A stretch of DNA of 64,000 nucleotides. It comes from Neoarius graeffei (Eukaryota; Chordata; Actinopteri; Siluriformes; Ariidae). Positions 10,633-22,786 of the stretch are shown here, piece by piece (the first letter of the stretch is position 1; every line of letters begins with the position of its first letter). The notes below the pieces were generated by a model. That model saw only the letters and a program-made list of their open reading frames with translations. It made no database searches and had not been told where the DNA came from. Both the position numbers and the translations under genes were made by a program. The stretch covers positions 42,143,059 through 42,207,058 of the forward strand of contig NC_083574.1 of NCBI RefSeq assembly GCF_027579695.1, written 5' to 3'.

Positions 10633-10870
10633 TTAAATTAGGCCACTAGCTTGTTTTATATTTTGGGGAATAGAACCAATTAAAATATTGCAAGCAGGTA
10701 CAAGTATAATTTATGAAGAAATTAAGGACTGTGTGAGTGGGATTTAAAAACAGTCCCGCACACATCTCTAGTTAAGATCAATTATGTATTCAAGTGATGG
10801 AGCTGAGGTTGAGGAACTGTTGGGGCCAGAATTCACAGATCATAAAGAGAGCGCTGCCATTTAGACTTCC

Positions 10871-11390
10871 CATGCCCCTTTTCCCCCAAAGCAGTTCCAG
10901 GGCTGGTTCGGGGCCAGTGCTTAGTTTGGAACCGGGTTTTCTGTTTCCACTGACAAAGAACTGGCTCTGGGCCCAGAAAAACCAGTTCCAGGCTAGCACC
11001 AACTCTCTGCTGGGCCAGAGGAAAGAATCGCTTACATCAGCGGGGGGGCGGAGTTGTTAAGACCAACAACAATAACAAGGCCGCGAAAGATCGCCATTTT
11101 TAAGCGACGAGAAGCAGCAGCTGTACAAACGCGAAGTCATCCATTATTATTGTTGTTGCCGCTGCTGCTGCTTCCGTGTTGTTTTTGCTTTGATATTCGC
11201 GCCAAGGTTTATGTAAACGTAGCGCCGTAACTGACGTATACAGCGACGTAACTGATGTGGCTCCGCTTAGCACCGCGAGCTATGGAAAAGCAAACTGGTT
11301 CTCAGCTGGCTCGCAAGTTGAACGAGTTGTGAACCAGCACTGGCCCCGAACCAGCCCTGGAACTGATTTGGTGGAAAAGGGGTAGCAGTG
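10871..11390 (-). mobile_element. hAT-like element copy 2, uninterrupted
   Basis: This is the inverse-orientation copy of the element at 8145-9300, with matching termini, the shared cag/caa-rich segment and 'gggcggagttgttaagacc'. It carries the empty target site of the RecQ-bearing insertion at about 10991-11010. No coding capacity is visible. Confidence 0.75.
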
Positions 11391-11486
11391 TTTGCAGTAT
11401 TACCAGGGCTGTAGGCAAGGGGGGGAGGGGGAACCTTCCAACTTGGATCACTTTGGATTTAAATTTGAGTACAGATGTTTGGAGCA

Positions 11487-11857
11487 GGGCGGCACGGTGG
11501 TGTAGTGGTTAGTGCTGTTGCCTCACAGCAAGAAGGTCCGGGTTCGAGCCCCGTGGCCGGCGAGGGCCTTTCTGTGTGGAGTTTGCATGTTCTCCCCGTG
11601 TCCGCGTGGGTTTCCACCGGGTGCTCCGGTTTCCCCCACAGTCCAAAGACATGCAGGTTAGGTTAACTGGTGACTCTAAATTGACCGTAGGTGTGAATGT
11701 GAGTGTGAATGGTTGTCTGTGTCTGTGTGTCAGCCCTGTGATGACCTGGCGACTTGTCCAGGGTGTACCCCGCCTTTCGCCCGTAGTCAGCTGGGATAGA
11801 CTCCAGCTTGCCTGCGACCCTGTAGAACAGGATAAAGCGGCTAGAGATAATGAGATG
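11487..11857 (+). mobile_element. Full-length V-SINE in the fam107b intron
   Basis: It contains the tRNA-like head, the V-SINE central domain (tttgcatgttctccccgtgt to agtccaaagacatgcagg) and the tail ending 'agcggctagagataatgag'. A 14-bp target duplication, agatgtttggagca, occurs before (11473-11486) and after (11858-11871) the element. Confidence 0.93.
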
Positions 11858-11970
11858 AGATGTTTGGAGCATTAAACAGATACAGATATTGCACACACCA
11901 AGATGACAAAAGGTGAAATGGAGCATGCATATGGACAGACTGAAAAACCCTTCTGTCTCTTTGTCTCTAG

Positions 11971-12090
11971 TTGGAGTTGGAGCAACAGAAGATGGACGAG
12001 GAGCAGGAGAACACGCCGGAATTCGTCAAAATGAAAAGCAATCTAAGAAGAACCAAGCAGGAAGTGGAGGAGCAGGAGCGAACCACTTAG
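11971..12090 (+). CDS. fam107b: fam107b terminal coding exon
   Basis: The acceptor AG ends at 11970. The frame gives [20 protein letters not shown] and ends [10 protein letters not shown] at a TAG (12088-12090). The EEQEN-x-PEFVK and NLRRT motifs are the conserved FAM107 C-terminus. It joins in phase 0 to the exon ending at 9697, which together give 91 codons of the C-terminal part. Length and end position agree with FAM107B. Confidence 0.93.
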   Translation: MELEQQKMDEEQENTPEFVKMKSNLRRTKQEVEEQERTT

Positions 12091-13065
12091 ACACGTTGGG
12101 ATAGATTTGGGAAAGGTCCATGGCACATGATGACATGGCAACTGGACTGCAGTTTATGGGGATTTCCTGGTGTTCCTGCTCCCTGTGTTCCTGTGAAATT
12201 AAGTGACCATGTTTGGTTCCTATTGCCTGCTTGCAGACACAACCAGTATTCACTTAACCTCTTTATGCTGAACACCTGCAACAAATGAAGAGGTCGGGGG
12301 AAAAAACAAACAAACCATACACTCAAACATGATGAAGCAGCCTCGTCTTCACTGGCTGCTGGTGTTTGGTGAACTTGCATGGCAAGATGAACAGAACCTA
12401 TACAGAGTCTTTCCATTTGTTTCTCTTTCTTTGGTGCTCTCTCTCCTTTTTTTTTTTTGTTTGCTTCTTTCTTTTCTTTTTTTTTCCTTTTGGAAAAACA
12501 AAAACCACTCAAAGAATTTTTTAAAATTATTTTTTATCTCCACATGTTGAAAATGGGACACTGGATGGACTCTTGTAAGCCAAAATAATGAGATTTGTTT
12601 CTGTTCGGTTTTGCCTTGGGATGGAGAGGGTCTCCTGAGGACTTTCTGGTGGTTGATCAAAACAAAAAAGCACCTCACAATTTCAATTTTGAGTTCTTGT
12701 CAGTACAACGTTTGAAGATTTGTTGCGTGATGTACAGAGCTTGGTTTTTTTTTTTGGTCCGTTTTGTTTCCCATAGTTGTGCACTCACCTCTTTTAAGCA
12801 ATAGTAGATCTAGGTTGATGTGTTCAGGATTTTTTTTTTTTACATAAAATATTTGTTCAGTATGTTATTGAGTGCTGTGTTAAAGCACTATATATTTTCC
12901 ACAACTGAATAGTAGTTGAGTGCGAGAAGCTCTAGAAACAATGCATTGGTTTGTTAGTTCAGTATTGATGACTCTTAGATTTCTGTAGATTTGAGCCAAT
13001 AATGAACCGGTAATGCTGTCTAAATTGTAAACCCTCTTTTAATAAATATTATTTTGTCATGTTAT
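12091..13065 (+). other. fam107b: fam107b 3' untranslated region (inferred)
   Basis: It follows directly from the stop codon, is T-rich with several poly-T runs, and has no competing coding signal. The first well placed polyadenylation signal is AATAAA at 13041-13046. The exact cleavage site is not determinable from sequence. Confidence 0.6.
13041..13046 (+). terminator. Polyadenylation signal AATAAA of fam107b
   Basis: A canonical hexamer about 950 bases after the fam107b stop, followed by a T-rich stretch. It is the most plausible end of the transcript. Confidence 0.55.
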
Positions 13066-13069
13066 TTTG

Positions 13070-14013
13070 TTTATTTCTTCTTACTCGTCATGAAGACTGA
13101 CGAAACTCATTCATATTTCAACAATTTCATTTTACAGATTTAGATGGGCTTAATATAAAAAAATGAGCTGCAAGATGGCACTTATGAGTTTAACAAAAGA
13201 ATTGGGGTGTGTGTGTGGGGGGGGGTAGAGTAGCATATTGTGAACCTTGAGCATGGTTGACTGACTAATCACAATCCAGAGAGACCCCCCCCCCCCCCCC
13301 CCCTTTTTTTTAAAAAGCAGTGCCGATACTGAAACCTTGAGTACTGGCTGATTTTCAATATATTATCAATGTTCAATATAAAATGAGTAATATTTAATTG
13401 AAGCACATAACTTAACTGATGTGTTCTAAGCGTGGTTTACAAAAAAATGTATAAAATTCCAGTACAACTTTTTTTTTTTTCATGAAAGGGAGAAAAAAAA
13501 CAAAATAATTGAGGTTTTTTTTTTTTTTTAAAGAAACAAACCAAATCCTCAAAAACGTAGATTATCTGGTCTAGCAGTTTCTGCTAATATTGGCCCGGTA
13601 GAGATATTGGATAATTACGGCTACAAGCAAACACCTTGCAATATATAAATGAAGGCTTGTAGCTGGAACATAGTCATCCATTTTATGTATTACAGTGCAG
13701 CTGTATATTGGCAGTTTATTTCCTTCTATTTCCATTTCGTTCCTTGGAATTGGCTAAAATGGCTGAATTGTGGAGCATTTTTACAGAATTGTGTGAAATT
13801 TTGTGTACAGTTTCGTGTCTGATTAACTTGAGAAACTAAGAAATAAGCATAGTACATATATGTAGTTCCAGTATTCGTGGAAACTGAAATAAACTAACAC
13901 ATTTCAGTAAATGAGGACCCTATACAATAGTGCAAGCCATTTATTGAAATTTACTTTATTTCAACAAATACACTTACCAAATGTCACGAGCAGGTCAGGA
14001 AATACTGATTATG
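13070..14013. other. Intergenic spacer, no gene seen
   Basis: It contains low-complexity G and C runs (about 13209-13226 and 13286-13304), A/T runs and AT-rich unique sequence between fam107b and the next transposon. Confidence 0.5.
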
Positions 14014-14015
14014 TA

Positions 14016-15556
14016 CAACCCCAATTCCAAAAAAGTTTGGACACTGTCTAAAACATGAATAAAAACAGAAAGTGAAGATTTGCAAATTATGGAAACCCTA
14101 CATTTCAATGAAAATAGTACAAAGACAACATACTGTATCAAATATTGAAACTGAGAAATTTTATGGTTTTTCTAAAAAAATATATATGCTCATTTTTAAA
14201 TTTGATGTCAGCAACACGTTTCAAAAACATTAGGACGGGCATGTTTACCACTGTGTTGCATCACCTCTACTTTTAACAACACACTGTAAATGTTTAGGAA
14301 CTGAGGAGACCAATTACTGTAGTTTTGAAAGAGAAGTGTTGTCCCATTCTTGCTGGATATACAATTTCAGTTGCTCAACAGTTTGGGGTCTCCTTTGTCA
14401 TATTTTGCGCTTCAAGACAGGTCTGGACTGCAGGCAGGCCAGTTTAGCACCTGAACTCTTTTACTACAGAGCCACGCAGTTTTAAGATGTGCAGAAAGTG
14501 GTGTGGCATTGTCTTGCTGAAAGAAGGAAGGCCTTTCCTGAAAAAAGATTTTGTCTGGATGGCAGCATATTGCTCTGAAACGTGCATATATCATTCAGCA
14601 TTAATGATGCCTTCCCAGATGTACAAGCTCCCCATGTCATATGCCCTAATGCCCCCTTATACCATCACAGATGCTGCTTTTGAACTGTGCACTGACAACA
14701 AGCCAGATGGTTCCTCTCCTCTTTAGTCTGGAGGACGTGGTGTCCATGATTTCTAAAAATAATTTCTACTTTTGGTTCATCAGACCTCGGGACAATTTTC
14801 CACTTCGCCTCAGTCCATCATAAAAGAGCTCGGGCCCAGAGAAGGTGGCGGTGTTTCTGTATATTATTTATATCTGGTTTTAACTTGCATTTGTGGATGC
14901 AGTAATGAACTGTTTTCACAGACGATGGTTTTCTGAAGTGTTCCTGAGCCATACAGTGATTTCCACTACAGACATGTGTCTGCTTTTAATGCAGTGTCGC
15001 CTGAGGGCCTGAAGATCACAGGCATCCAGTGTCAGTTTTCAGCCTTGTCTCTTGCATACAGAGATTTCTCCAGATTCTCTGAATCTTTTAATAATATAAT
15101 GTACCATAGATGATGTGACCCACAAATTCTTTGCAATTTTACATTGAGGAATGTTATTCTTAAATTGTTGCATTGTTTGCCCATGCAGTCTTTCACAGAG
15201 CGGTGAACCCCTCGCCATCTTTATTTCTAAGAGACTCCGCTTCTCTGGGATGCTATTTTTATACTCAATCATCTTACTGACCTGTTGCCAATTAACCAAA
15301 TTAGGTTTTTTTAGCATTACACAACTTTTTCAGTCTTTTGTTGCCCCGTCCCAACTTTTCTGAAACGTGTTGCTGACATCAAATTCAAAGTGAGTGTATA
15401 TTTAAAAAAAAACAGTACAATTTCTCAGTTTCAACATTTGATATGTTGTCTTTGTACTATTTTCAATGAAATATAGAGTTTCTATGATTTGCAAATCTTC
15501 ACATTCTGTTTTTATTTGTTTTACACAGTGTCCAAACTTTTTTGGAATTGGGGTTG
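14016..15556 (-). mobile_element. Decayed Tc1 transposon (family of 27497-29099)
   Basis: The ends CAACCCCAATTCC and GGAATTGGGGTTG are flanked by TA on both sides. Minus-strand remnants include a helix-turn-helix region within 15039-15317 (NNIPQCKIAKNLWVTSSMV) and the box with the second catalytic Asp near 14540 (FFQQDNATPLSAH), followed by [12 protein letters not shown]. Frameshifts and stops separate them, so it is a dead copy. Confidence 0.85.
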
Positions 15557-15751
15557 TAATAGTATACAGTGTATTGTATAACCAAATCTGATCACAATTT
15601 GTGAGCTCGAAAACATGAAAAACTGAAAAACAAGCTGCAGTCATACATGCTTCTCTTCACAGCAGTCAAAATGTGAGCATCCACATACATATGTACTTTG
15701 AACTTTGTTAGTCTATTTATCTCTGCATTTTACCCAGACCTTACTACTTAA

Positions 15752-16955
15752 AGCAGATACGCAGAGCCTTTTATTTTTAAATAAATTTCTGAGTGGATAG
15801 TATCTCCACCCTTGACTCTTGTATGCTACATAAATGGGAATAAACAAAATATATTTTTGAGAGTTAAAATCAACCACAAAGTTGGTGTTCGAGCTGCCCC
15901 GCTGAGCCAGCCAGCCCTGAGTGCGTGACGTCACAGCGGGAACCGGTTTTATGGCCGAGACCTTTGACGGCTATAGACCAAAGTCATATAAATAAAAATT
16001 TATGGTGAAAGTAAGAAATCCCGTCACCGACTCGCTCAACTAAGACTGATTTGACTTCACTGATTGTGGGTTGACTCTCATTAAAACAGGATAGGTGCTA
16101 TAACTTATGCAACATACATGTACATGCATGCATTTTCACTGATAAAACGTAAAAGGCTCATTAAATAATCAGACAGCTGCTCCACTCTTTCTCCATTACT
16201 GAGTACTCCACCATTACTGCTCGTCTCAGGCAATTACTAAAACCCGGGACGGAATGGGACGTCACCGGTTTTAGCAACAACCGCGGGGAGGTCACTGCCC
16301 AAGCGATATGTCACATCCTGTTCCATCCCGGGTTTTACCAACAACCCTCGGCTCACTCCGGGAGAACTGGTGCAACTGAACTCACTTTCCTTTAAAAATA
16401 AATAAATACTTTCCTTTTCTTGTTTTCTTTTAATTGTTGGTACTGCACCCTCTTTCAATACGGGCTTATAGCCAACGCTCCTCAACAGATCAGAGGTCTC
16501 GTACGAGTCTTCAGTAAAATGTGCAGAGCAGAGGAGAGACCACTTCGTAGCCGCCCAATGTGCCCTTGAACTTCTCGCAAAACTTGTCCAAATCTTTGCA
16601 GTTTGAACATTCTTGGGCCATGAATGCAACATAAATCCACCTTCTGTCGTGTTGCTGCACCTGCCAGCAACACATCTACGTGGCATGGTGATAAATTAGC
16701 TCAAAATGGAGGATCGGAGTTGCAGTCAGCTCTGTGTTTTAGTATAGCGGAAATGGCGACGAGACCGATAGACTTCCTGCTGTGACGTTACGGACGTCAA
16801 GGTCATTCACTCAGACCGCTACCTATATAAATCACTTTAATCGTACAAATTACTCTATTAGATTTCTTGTTAACGCTTAAAACTATTCCTGTGCCATTCT
16901 TGAGCTCTCAAGGCGTTTATAAACGGAAGTGAGGCCATGGCTCTGTGTATATGCT
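15752..16955 (-). mobile_element. Kolobok-like non-autonomous element with THAP frame, copy 1
   Basis: TTAA sits at both borders (15748-15751 and 16956-16959). The inverted ends resemble AGCAGATACGCAGAGCC. TTAA target duplication plus a THAP-domain frame points to the Kolobok superfamily, whose transposases carry THAP domains. Copies 2 and 3 lie at 35936-37361 and 44721-46220. The catalytic region is missing. Confidence 0.8.
16237..16686 (-). pseudogene. THAP-domain frame of Kolobok-like element, copy 1 (149 codons)
   Basis: It begins [12 protein letters not shown] and shows the C2CH zinc-binding pattern of THAP domains (Cys5, Cys10, then CSAH). The conserved Trp/Phe positions and a C-terminal AVPTI motif are also present, all within the first ~75 residues. 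The rest, to the stop, has no recognisable transposase. If translated it would be a DNA-binding domain without catalysis. Confidence 0.75.
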
Positions 16956-16959
16956 TTAA

Positions 16960-17092
16960 CGCCGGTCCCAGGCCTGGATAGACTGGGGTGGGTTGTGTTA
17001 GGAAGGGCATCCGGTGTAAAACCTATGCCAAATCAAATATGTGGAACAGATCCTATGTGGCGACTCCTAATGGGAACACCCAAAAGAAGAAG
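16960..17092 (+). repeat. V-SINE/SINE 3' tail fragment
   Basis: The sequence 'gaagggcatccggtg' through 'aacacccaaaagaagaagag' is the typical 3' tail of teleost V-SINEs of the mermaid/DANA kind. The head and central domain are missing. Confidence 0.6.
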
Positions 17093-17415
17093 AGGATTCC
17101 AAAAAAAGTTGGGACGCTGTGTAAAACAAATAAAAACAGAATACAGTAATTAGCAAATCTGTTTCAACGTATATTAAATTGAATACAGTACAAAGGCAAG
17201 ATATTTAACATTCAAACTGATCAACTTTATTGTTTTTTGTAAATACACACTCATTCTGAATTTGATACTTGCAACATATTCCACAAAAGTTAGGACGGGA
17301 GAATGTTTCCCACTGTGTTACATCACCTTTTCAGCATTTGGGAACTGAGCACCCTAATTGTCGAAGTTTTGAATGTGAAATTATTTCATATTCTTGCTTG
17401 ATATATGACAAATAT
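17093..17415 (-). mobile_element. Truncated Tc1 end (same family as 14016-15556)
   Basis: It starts with a degraded inverted repeat (attccaaaaaaagttggg) and continues through Tc1 subterminal sequence ('acaaataaaaacagaat', 'cttgcaacatattccacaaa'). It then loses similarity. There is no partner terminus and no coding remnant. Confidence 0.65.
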
Positions 17416-17506
17416 AAAATTAACTTTTTTTTTGTTAAAAATGTACGCATGACAATACACCTGCATGACAATAAAGCTTTTTTTTGATAGACTCTCACGT
17501 AGACCT

Positions 17507-17878
17507 CATCTCATCTCATTATCTCTAGCCGCTTTATCCTGTTCTACAGGGTCGCAGGCAAGCTGGAGCCTATCCCAGCTGACTACGGGCGAAAGGCGGG
17601 GTACACCCTGGACAAGTCGCCAGGTCATCACAGGGCTGACACATAGACACAGACAACCATTCACACTCATTCACACCTACGGTCAATTTAGAGTCACCAG
17701 TTAACCTAACCTGCATGTCTTTGGACTGTGGGGGAAACCGGAGCACCCGGAGGAAACCCACGCGGACACGGGGAGAACATGCAAACTCCACACAGAAAGA
17801 CCTTTGCCGGCCACGGGGCTCAAACCCAGACCTTCTTATTGTGAGGCAACAGCGCTAACCACTACACCACCGTGCCGC
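17507..17878 (-). mobile_element. Full-length V-SINE, reverse orientation
   Basis: The complete V-SINE runs from the tail (ctcattatctctagccgc) to the head (actacaccaccgtgccgc). A target duplication ctcacgtagacct occurs on both sides (17493 and 17879 regions). Confidence 0.9.
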
Positions 17879-18058
17879 CTCACGTAGACCTTTTGTAGTC
17901 TAATGTCTATAATGATCTAAGACGAATGTGTGATTGATCAAATGTCAAGATCATTGCAAGAGTCAAAATAAATACTGTGAGGTGCTATCAGACTGAATGC
18001 TTGGAAATGGCTTATTTCAACACCATTTAAAAAAATAATTAATAATTATTATTATTTG

Positions 18059-18417
18059 CGGGGCGGCACGGTGGTGTAGTGGTTAGCGCTGTCGCCTCAC
18101 AGCAAGAAGGTCCAGGTTCGAGCCCCGTGGCCGGCGAGGGCCTTTCTGTGCGGAGTTTGCATGTTCTCCCCGTGTCCACGTGGGTTTCCTCCGGGTGCTC
18201 CGGTTTCCCCCACAGTCCAAAGACATGCAGGTTAGGTTAACTGGTGACTCTTAATTGACCGTAGGTGTGAGGTGTGAATGGTTGTCTGTGTCAGCCCTGT
18301 GATGACCTGGCGACTTGTCCAGGGTGTACCCCGCCTTTCGCCCGTAGTCAGCTGGGATAGGCTCCAGCTTGCCTGCGACCCTGTAGAACAGGATAAAGCG
18401 GCTAGAGATAATGAGAT
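18059..18417 (+). mobile_element. Full-length V-SINE
   Basis: Head, central domain and tail are all present. The flanking duplication aattattatttgc occurs just before and just after the element. Confidence 0.9.
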
Positions 18418-18461
18418 GAGAATTATTATTTGCCTTCGTCGATCTGTCGCTATTTGAATTT

Positions 18462-18853
18462 AAGAAGAAGAACAGCAACAACTTTATTCATCACATGTAC
18501 ACTTGTGAAATTCCTCTTTGCATTTAACTCATCTGAAGCAGTGAACACGCACATGCACACGTGAGCAATGAGCACACACATATACCCAGAGCAGTGGGCA
18601 GCTATGCTCACAGTTCCCGGGGAGCAGTTAGGGGTTAGGTGCTTCATTCAAGGGCACCTCAGTCTAAGGCCGCCCCATGTTAACCTAACCGCCTGTCTTT
18701 GGACTGTGGGGGAAACCGGAGCACGTGGAGGAAACCCACGTGGACACGGGGAGAACATGCAAACTCCACACAGAAAGGCCCTCGCTGGCCGCTGGGCTCG
18801 AACCCAGGACCTTCTTGCTGTGAGGCAACAGCGCTAACCACTACGCCGCCCCA
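18462..18853 (-). mobile_element. V-SINE, 'aaatgcaaagagga' tail variant, reverse orientation
   Basis: The central block and head are clear in reverse complement (ccacacagaaaggccctcgc, ctaaccactacgccgcccc). The tail is the variant type with 'gtgaacacgcacatgcac' and 'cctctttgcatttaactc'. Confidence 0.85.
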
Positions 18854-19248
18854 TTTATATTCAGAATATAGATATTTATAATGTATTGACAAATTTATCT
18901 TTATAAAACACAGGTTTGATGAACTGCTGTGCACCAGTCTCTGTTGTATGTATGATTGTATGATTACTCGTCTGACCAGCAGGTGTCTCTAGTGAGCAAC
19001 TGAAAGCTCACTGGGAAGCTTCAGTAGTTCTTGAAGCTTCATCTGGCCATCACTAGTTATATTAAATACCAGCACTCTCTGAAAACTGCTCAACCAATCA
19101 GATTAGTGGATTTGACTATTGTATAATTTCAGCATTTATTGTTTGTATTTTAAAAACTTTCTTTAACGATTTTTTACTGGCAGAAGCTGAATATAAGAGA
19201 TATAATGGATTCCAAATAGCCAGACTTGAACCTGCTGTCCAAATAACA

Positions 19249-19470
19249 ATAAGTCAAGTTTATTTGTATAGCGCTTTTAACAATAAACATTGTCGCAAAG
19301 CAGCTTTACAGAATTTGAACAACTTAAAACATGAGCTAATTTTATCCCTAATCTATCCCCAGTGAGCAAGCCTGTGGTGACGGTGGCAAGGAAAAACTCC
19401 CCCAGACGACATGAGGACGAAACCTCGAGAGGAACCAGACTCAAAAGGGAACCCATCCTCATTTGGGCAA
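19249..19470. repeat. Dispersed teleost repeat ('cgcaaagcagctttacag' type)
   Basis: The sequence 'gtttatttgtatagcgctt' followed by 'gtcgcaaagcagctttaca' and 'cctcgagaggaaccagact' is a common non-coding teleost repeat, probably a SINE or LINE tail. I saw no target duplication. Confidence 0.55.
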
Positions 19471-19497
19471 CACATTAAGTCAGTTTCATTGATGTTA

Positions 19498-19951
19498 TCA
19501 GAATCAGAATTACTTTATTAATCCCCGGAGGGAAATTCAAATTTGCTACCAAGGTCCTGAATCAAAGAAGAAGTAAACATGTCTAAAAATAGAAGATAAA
19601 ATAAATTTAAATAAGTTCAATAACTTAAGTAAAAGCAAAATGAAGTGATTTTATATACGTACATATATTGCACCTGAGTTAAGGATACCGTATACATGGT
19701 AAGACAGTGTACCACAGTTATACAGTGGCATTGTACAGCTTGACTGCAACAGGTAGGAATGATTTCCTGTGTCTCTCAGTTGTGCAGCGTGGAAGAATCA
19801 AGTACTTATAACTCTTCATTGATGGAAACTTGAGTGCAAAACTGTTCATGACAACCGCAGTCCTAAAGTTAGCAAGTCTACTGTAGTCCTCAGCCATAAA
19901 AGCATTACTGTAAGAGTCCAGCGTGTCCTCCAAATGAACATGAACTTTCAA
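19498..19951 (-). mobile_element. LINE 3' end (non-LTR retrotransposon), minus strand
   Basis: A minus-strand frame (19951-19718) ends TTERHRKSFLPVAVKLYNAT, resembling the C-terminus of teleost LINE reverse-transcriptase proteins. It is followed by a 3' tail with 'gattaataaagtaattctga'. Only about 450 bp remains, a 5'-truncated insertion as usual for LINEs. The clade (L2/Rex-like) is uncertain. Confidence 0.65.
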
Positions 19952-20368
19952 CTGTCCACATGGGGCCGTCCTCTACAGGAGCGATGCGATGAGACTAAAA
20001 CCAGACACAGGGCACCAGGATGGATCAGGCAGGTCCGAGGAGCAGAAGAGGTCAGGATCTTGATCCCAGGATTGACATGTAACTCAGAGGGACAGATGGG
20101 CGGAGAAAACACAGGTTGTTAGGTATGCCCGATGTCACCTGAATAAGTAGGAACAGTATACATATTGCACTGAGTACAAGCAGGGACTCCGGCAAAACTA
20201 ACTATGACAGCATAACTAAAAGGGGAGAGCCAGAAGGTAACATAGGCATGAAAGAGCCCCGGGGACATAAAGCAGCCAGCCACTACACTGTCAACACACC
20301 AGACTGAGCAAGTGAATGGGGGATTGACAGCATCCATACATCCCAGTTTACCAAAACACTCTATGTCT
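19952..20368. other. Intergenic spacer, no gene seen
   Basis: Unique-looking sequence of moderate GC with short open frames lacking domains. No repeat was recognised. Confidence 0.4.
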
Positions 20369-20718
20369 GAGGAAGAAGAAACCTTTATTTGTCACACTTC
20401 AAGCACAGTAAATGCACATCCTCTGCATTTAACCCATCTGAAGCAGTGAACATACACCTAGAGCAGTGGGCAGCCACACTAGAGCGCCCGGGGAGCAGTC
20501 AGGGGTGAAGTACCTTGCTCAAGGGCACTTCAGCCCAAGGCCACCCCACGTCAACCTAACTGCATGTCTTTGGACTGTGGGGGAAACCGGAGCACCCGGA
20601 GGAAATGGGGAGAACATGCAAACTCCACACAGAAAGGCCCTCGCTGGCTGCTGGGCTCGAACCCATAACCTTCTTGCTGTGAGGCGACAGTACTAACCAC
20701 TACACCACTGTTCCGCCC
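20369..20718 (-). mobile_element. V-SINE, tail variant, reverse orientation
   Basis: It runs from the 'ctttatttgtcacacttc' tail to a degraded head 'ctacaccactgttccgccc'. The central V-SINE block contains a small deletion (ggaggaaatggggagaacat). Confidence 0.85.
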
Positions 20719-20777
20719 TGGAGGACCCTCCAGATCTACTCCTTTACCTCATGAACTAAACAGATATGTTCTCAGCC

Positions 20778-21150
20778 TACAGTGGTGTAAGTGGTTAGCA
20801 CGGTCGTCTCACAGTAAGAAGGTTCTGGGTTCGAACCCAGCGGCTGGCGTGGGCCTTTCCGTGTGGAGTTTGCATGTTCTCCCTGTGTCTGCGTGGGTTT
20901 CCTCCGGGTGCTCCGGTTTCCCCCACGGTTTAAAGACATGCGGTTAGGTTAATATGGGACGGCCTTGAGCAAGGCACCGAACTCCCAACTGCTCCCCGGG
21001 TGCTGTTAGCATGGCTGCCCACTGCTCTGGGTATGTATGTGTGCTCATTGCTCACGTATGTGTTTTCACCGCTTCAGATGGGTTAAATGCAGAGAGGAAA
21101 TTTCACAAGTGTGTCATGAATAAAGTTGTGCTTTCTTTCTTTTCTTAGAC
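20778..21150 (+). mobile_element. V-SINE, tail variant, head slightly truncated
   Basis: It begins at 'cagtggtgtaagtggttagc', contains the full central domain, and ends 'cagagaggaaatttcacaag' to 'gaataaagttgtgc'. It abuts LINE-like minus-strand sequence. Confidence 0.85.
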
Positions 21151-21420
21151 TTAAACACTGTGTCTGAGTCCCAAACACTACTTGGAAGGCTGTTCCATAA
21201 CTGTGGGGCTTTGTAAGAAAAGGCTCTGCCCCCCGATGTAGCCTTGACTAATAATAAAGTAGTAGAATCACTGCTTATTTGCAAATTCAGTTCATTAAGA
21301 GGCTTTGTTTTGTTTTTAATGCTGTTCACTTCTTCTTCTTTCGGTTTTATGGCAGTTGGCAACTAGCTTCAGTGGTGCATTACCGCCACCAGCTGGATTG
21401 GGGTGTGATACTTGAGTTAA
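21151..21420 (-). repeat. LINE-like remnant plus dispersed tail repeat
   Basis: On the minus strand, residues GGRAFSYKAPQLWNSLPSSV match a motif common near the C-terminus of teleost LINE proteins. At 21330-21405 lies 'cattaccgccaccagctgg', a dispersed tail also present at 46930-47020. Both are fragments. Confidence 0.5.
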
Positions 21421-22209
21421 AAAAAAAACCTAAATTATTTTAATTAAACCTGTGTTCCTTAAGAAACTAAATACATATTTGAAGCAGATTTCACCTGTAC
21501 TTCTTTGCAGAATGCCCTCCAAGTTTAACACTAATTGTTTCCCTTGCAACTGTAAAATTAATCTTTGTCTTTCTTCCTGGTATTTAGGACATTGCAAAAT
21601 AACATGCTCTGTAGACTCTGGGCTGCCACAGAAATCACATTTTCCATCTGCATGCTTTTTTATCATCACCAAACAACTATTTAATCTTGTGTGTCCAAAC
21701 CTCATTCTCGAAAAAGCATCCTCCTCTTCCTTACTTCTGTTGGTGTTTCTACTCTTTCCCACTTGGTTCTGGATATTATAAAACTGTCTCCCAGTCTGGC
21801 CATTGTCCCATAATGTTTGCCATTTTCTCTTAACTATGTTTTTAATCATACTTTTAATTTCTGCCTTGCTGTAAGCAACTTCAATATCTATGCTGGGATT
21901 TCCAGCTGCTTGTTTAGCGCACTTATATGCCATCCCATTCCCTACAACTCCTATATGAGCTGGTACCACGGGCGATTGCTCTAAGACAACGAAGGAGGCT
22001 CAGCCTCCTCTAAAAATGATGAACATCGTGTAGGATGAATTGCACTAGGCTTATGTTATAGCCGACCTTATAACATTGCTATTTCAGATCCAGAATCATA
22101 GAAATATATGTGTTCAACCCAACTACAGTGCGAAATCATTCCATTATAACTTTCCCCAGTTCGCCTAATGTGTGCGTGAGTTTTTCCCCCTCGTGACAGC
22201 GCGATGCAG

Positions 22210-22450
22210 CCCAGCCTCAGTGGACTTCAATGGCATTTGGGAGCTATGCGCTTTTCAATCTCAAAATGCAAGACGATTATTGGACAAATACTGCGAAAAC
22301 GCCTGCCCACGGAGTCTCACGGACTCCCAGCCTCAGTGGACTTCAATGGCATTTGGGAGCTATGCGCTTTTCAATCTCAAAATGCAAGACAGTTATTGGA
22401 CAAATACTGCGAAAACGCCCGCCCACCGGACTCCCAGCCTCACAGTGGGA
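22210..22450 (+). repeat. Tandem repeat, 2+ units of ~116 bp, inside a hAT
   Basis: The block beginning 'cccagcctcagtggacttc' recurs at 22210 and 22326 with few differences. A third partial start is at 22433. Overlapping ORFs here are a consequence of the duplication. It lies between the hAT left end and the exon remnant, where a promoter would be expected. Confidence 0.85.
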
Positions 22451-22786
22451 GGGACATGGCAAAGCTTTCCGCGAGGAGACTGGTGATTGGTGAAAGCGGC
22501 CGGATATTTTCTTTGATTGACAGCTCGTTTCAAATATAGACAGGCAGCGGTGAATTTCAGTTCAGTCCCATGCGGATTCCCAAGTGCTGTGGTGTATTGT
22601 AAGAGATCAGCTTACATTTCGATTTCATTCATTACATACGGTTTCTACCAGCTTTTTTAGCTTGTATATATTTTCATTGTAAATAAAGTGTAAATATAGT
22701 GTTGTCAAGTTTGCTATCTTAGTTCCAGAAATTTCGTTTATTTGAGTGACTGAACTTGAACTTGAGGGGGCTAGTCATCTAGCAAG

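Noticed and set aside
12087..12678. Minus-strand lysine-rich frames of 141 and 109 codons
   Set aside because: They are antisense to the T-rich 3' UTR of fam107b; poly-T runs translate as lysines on the other strand.
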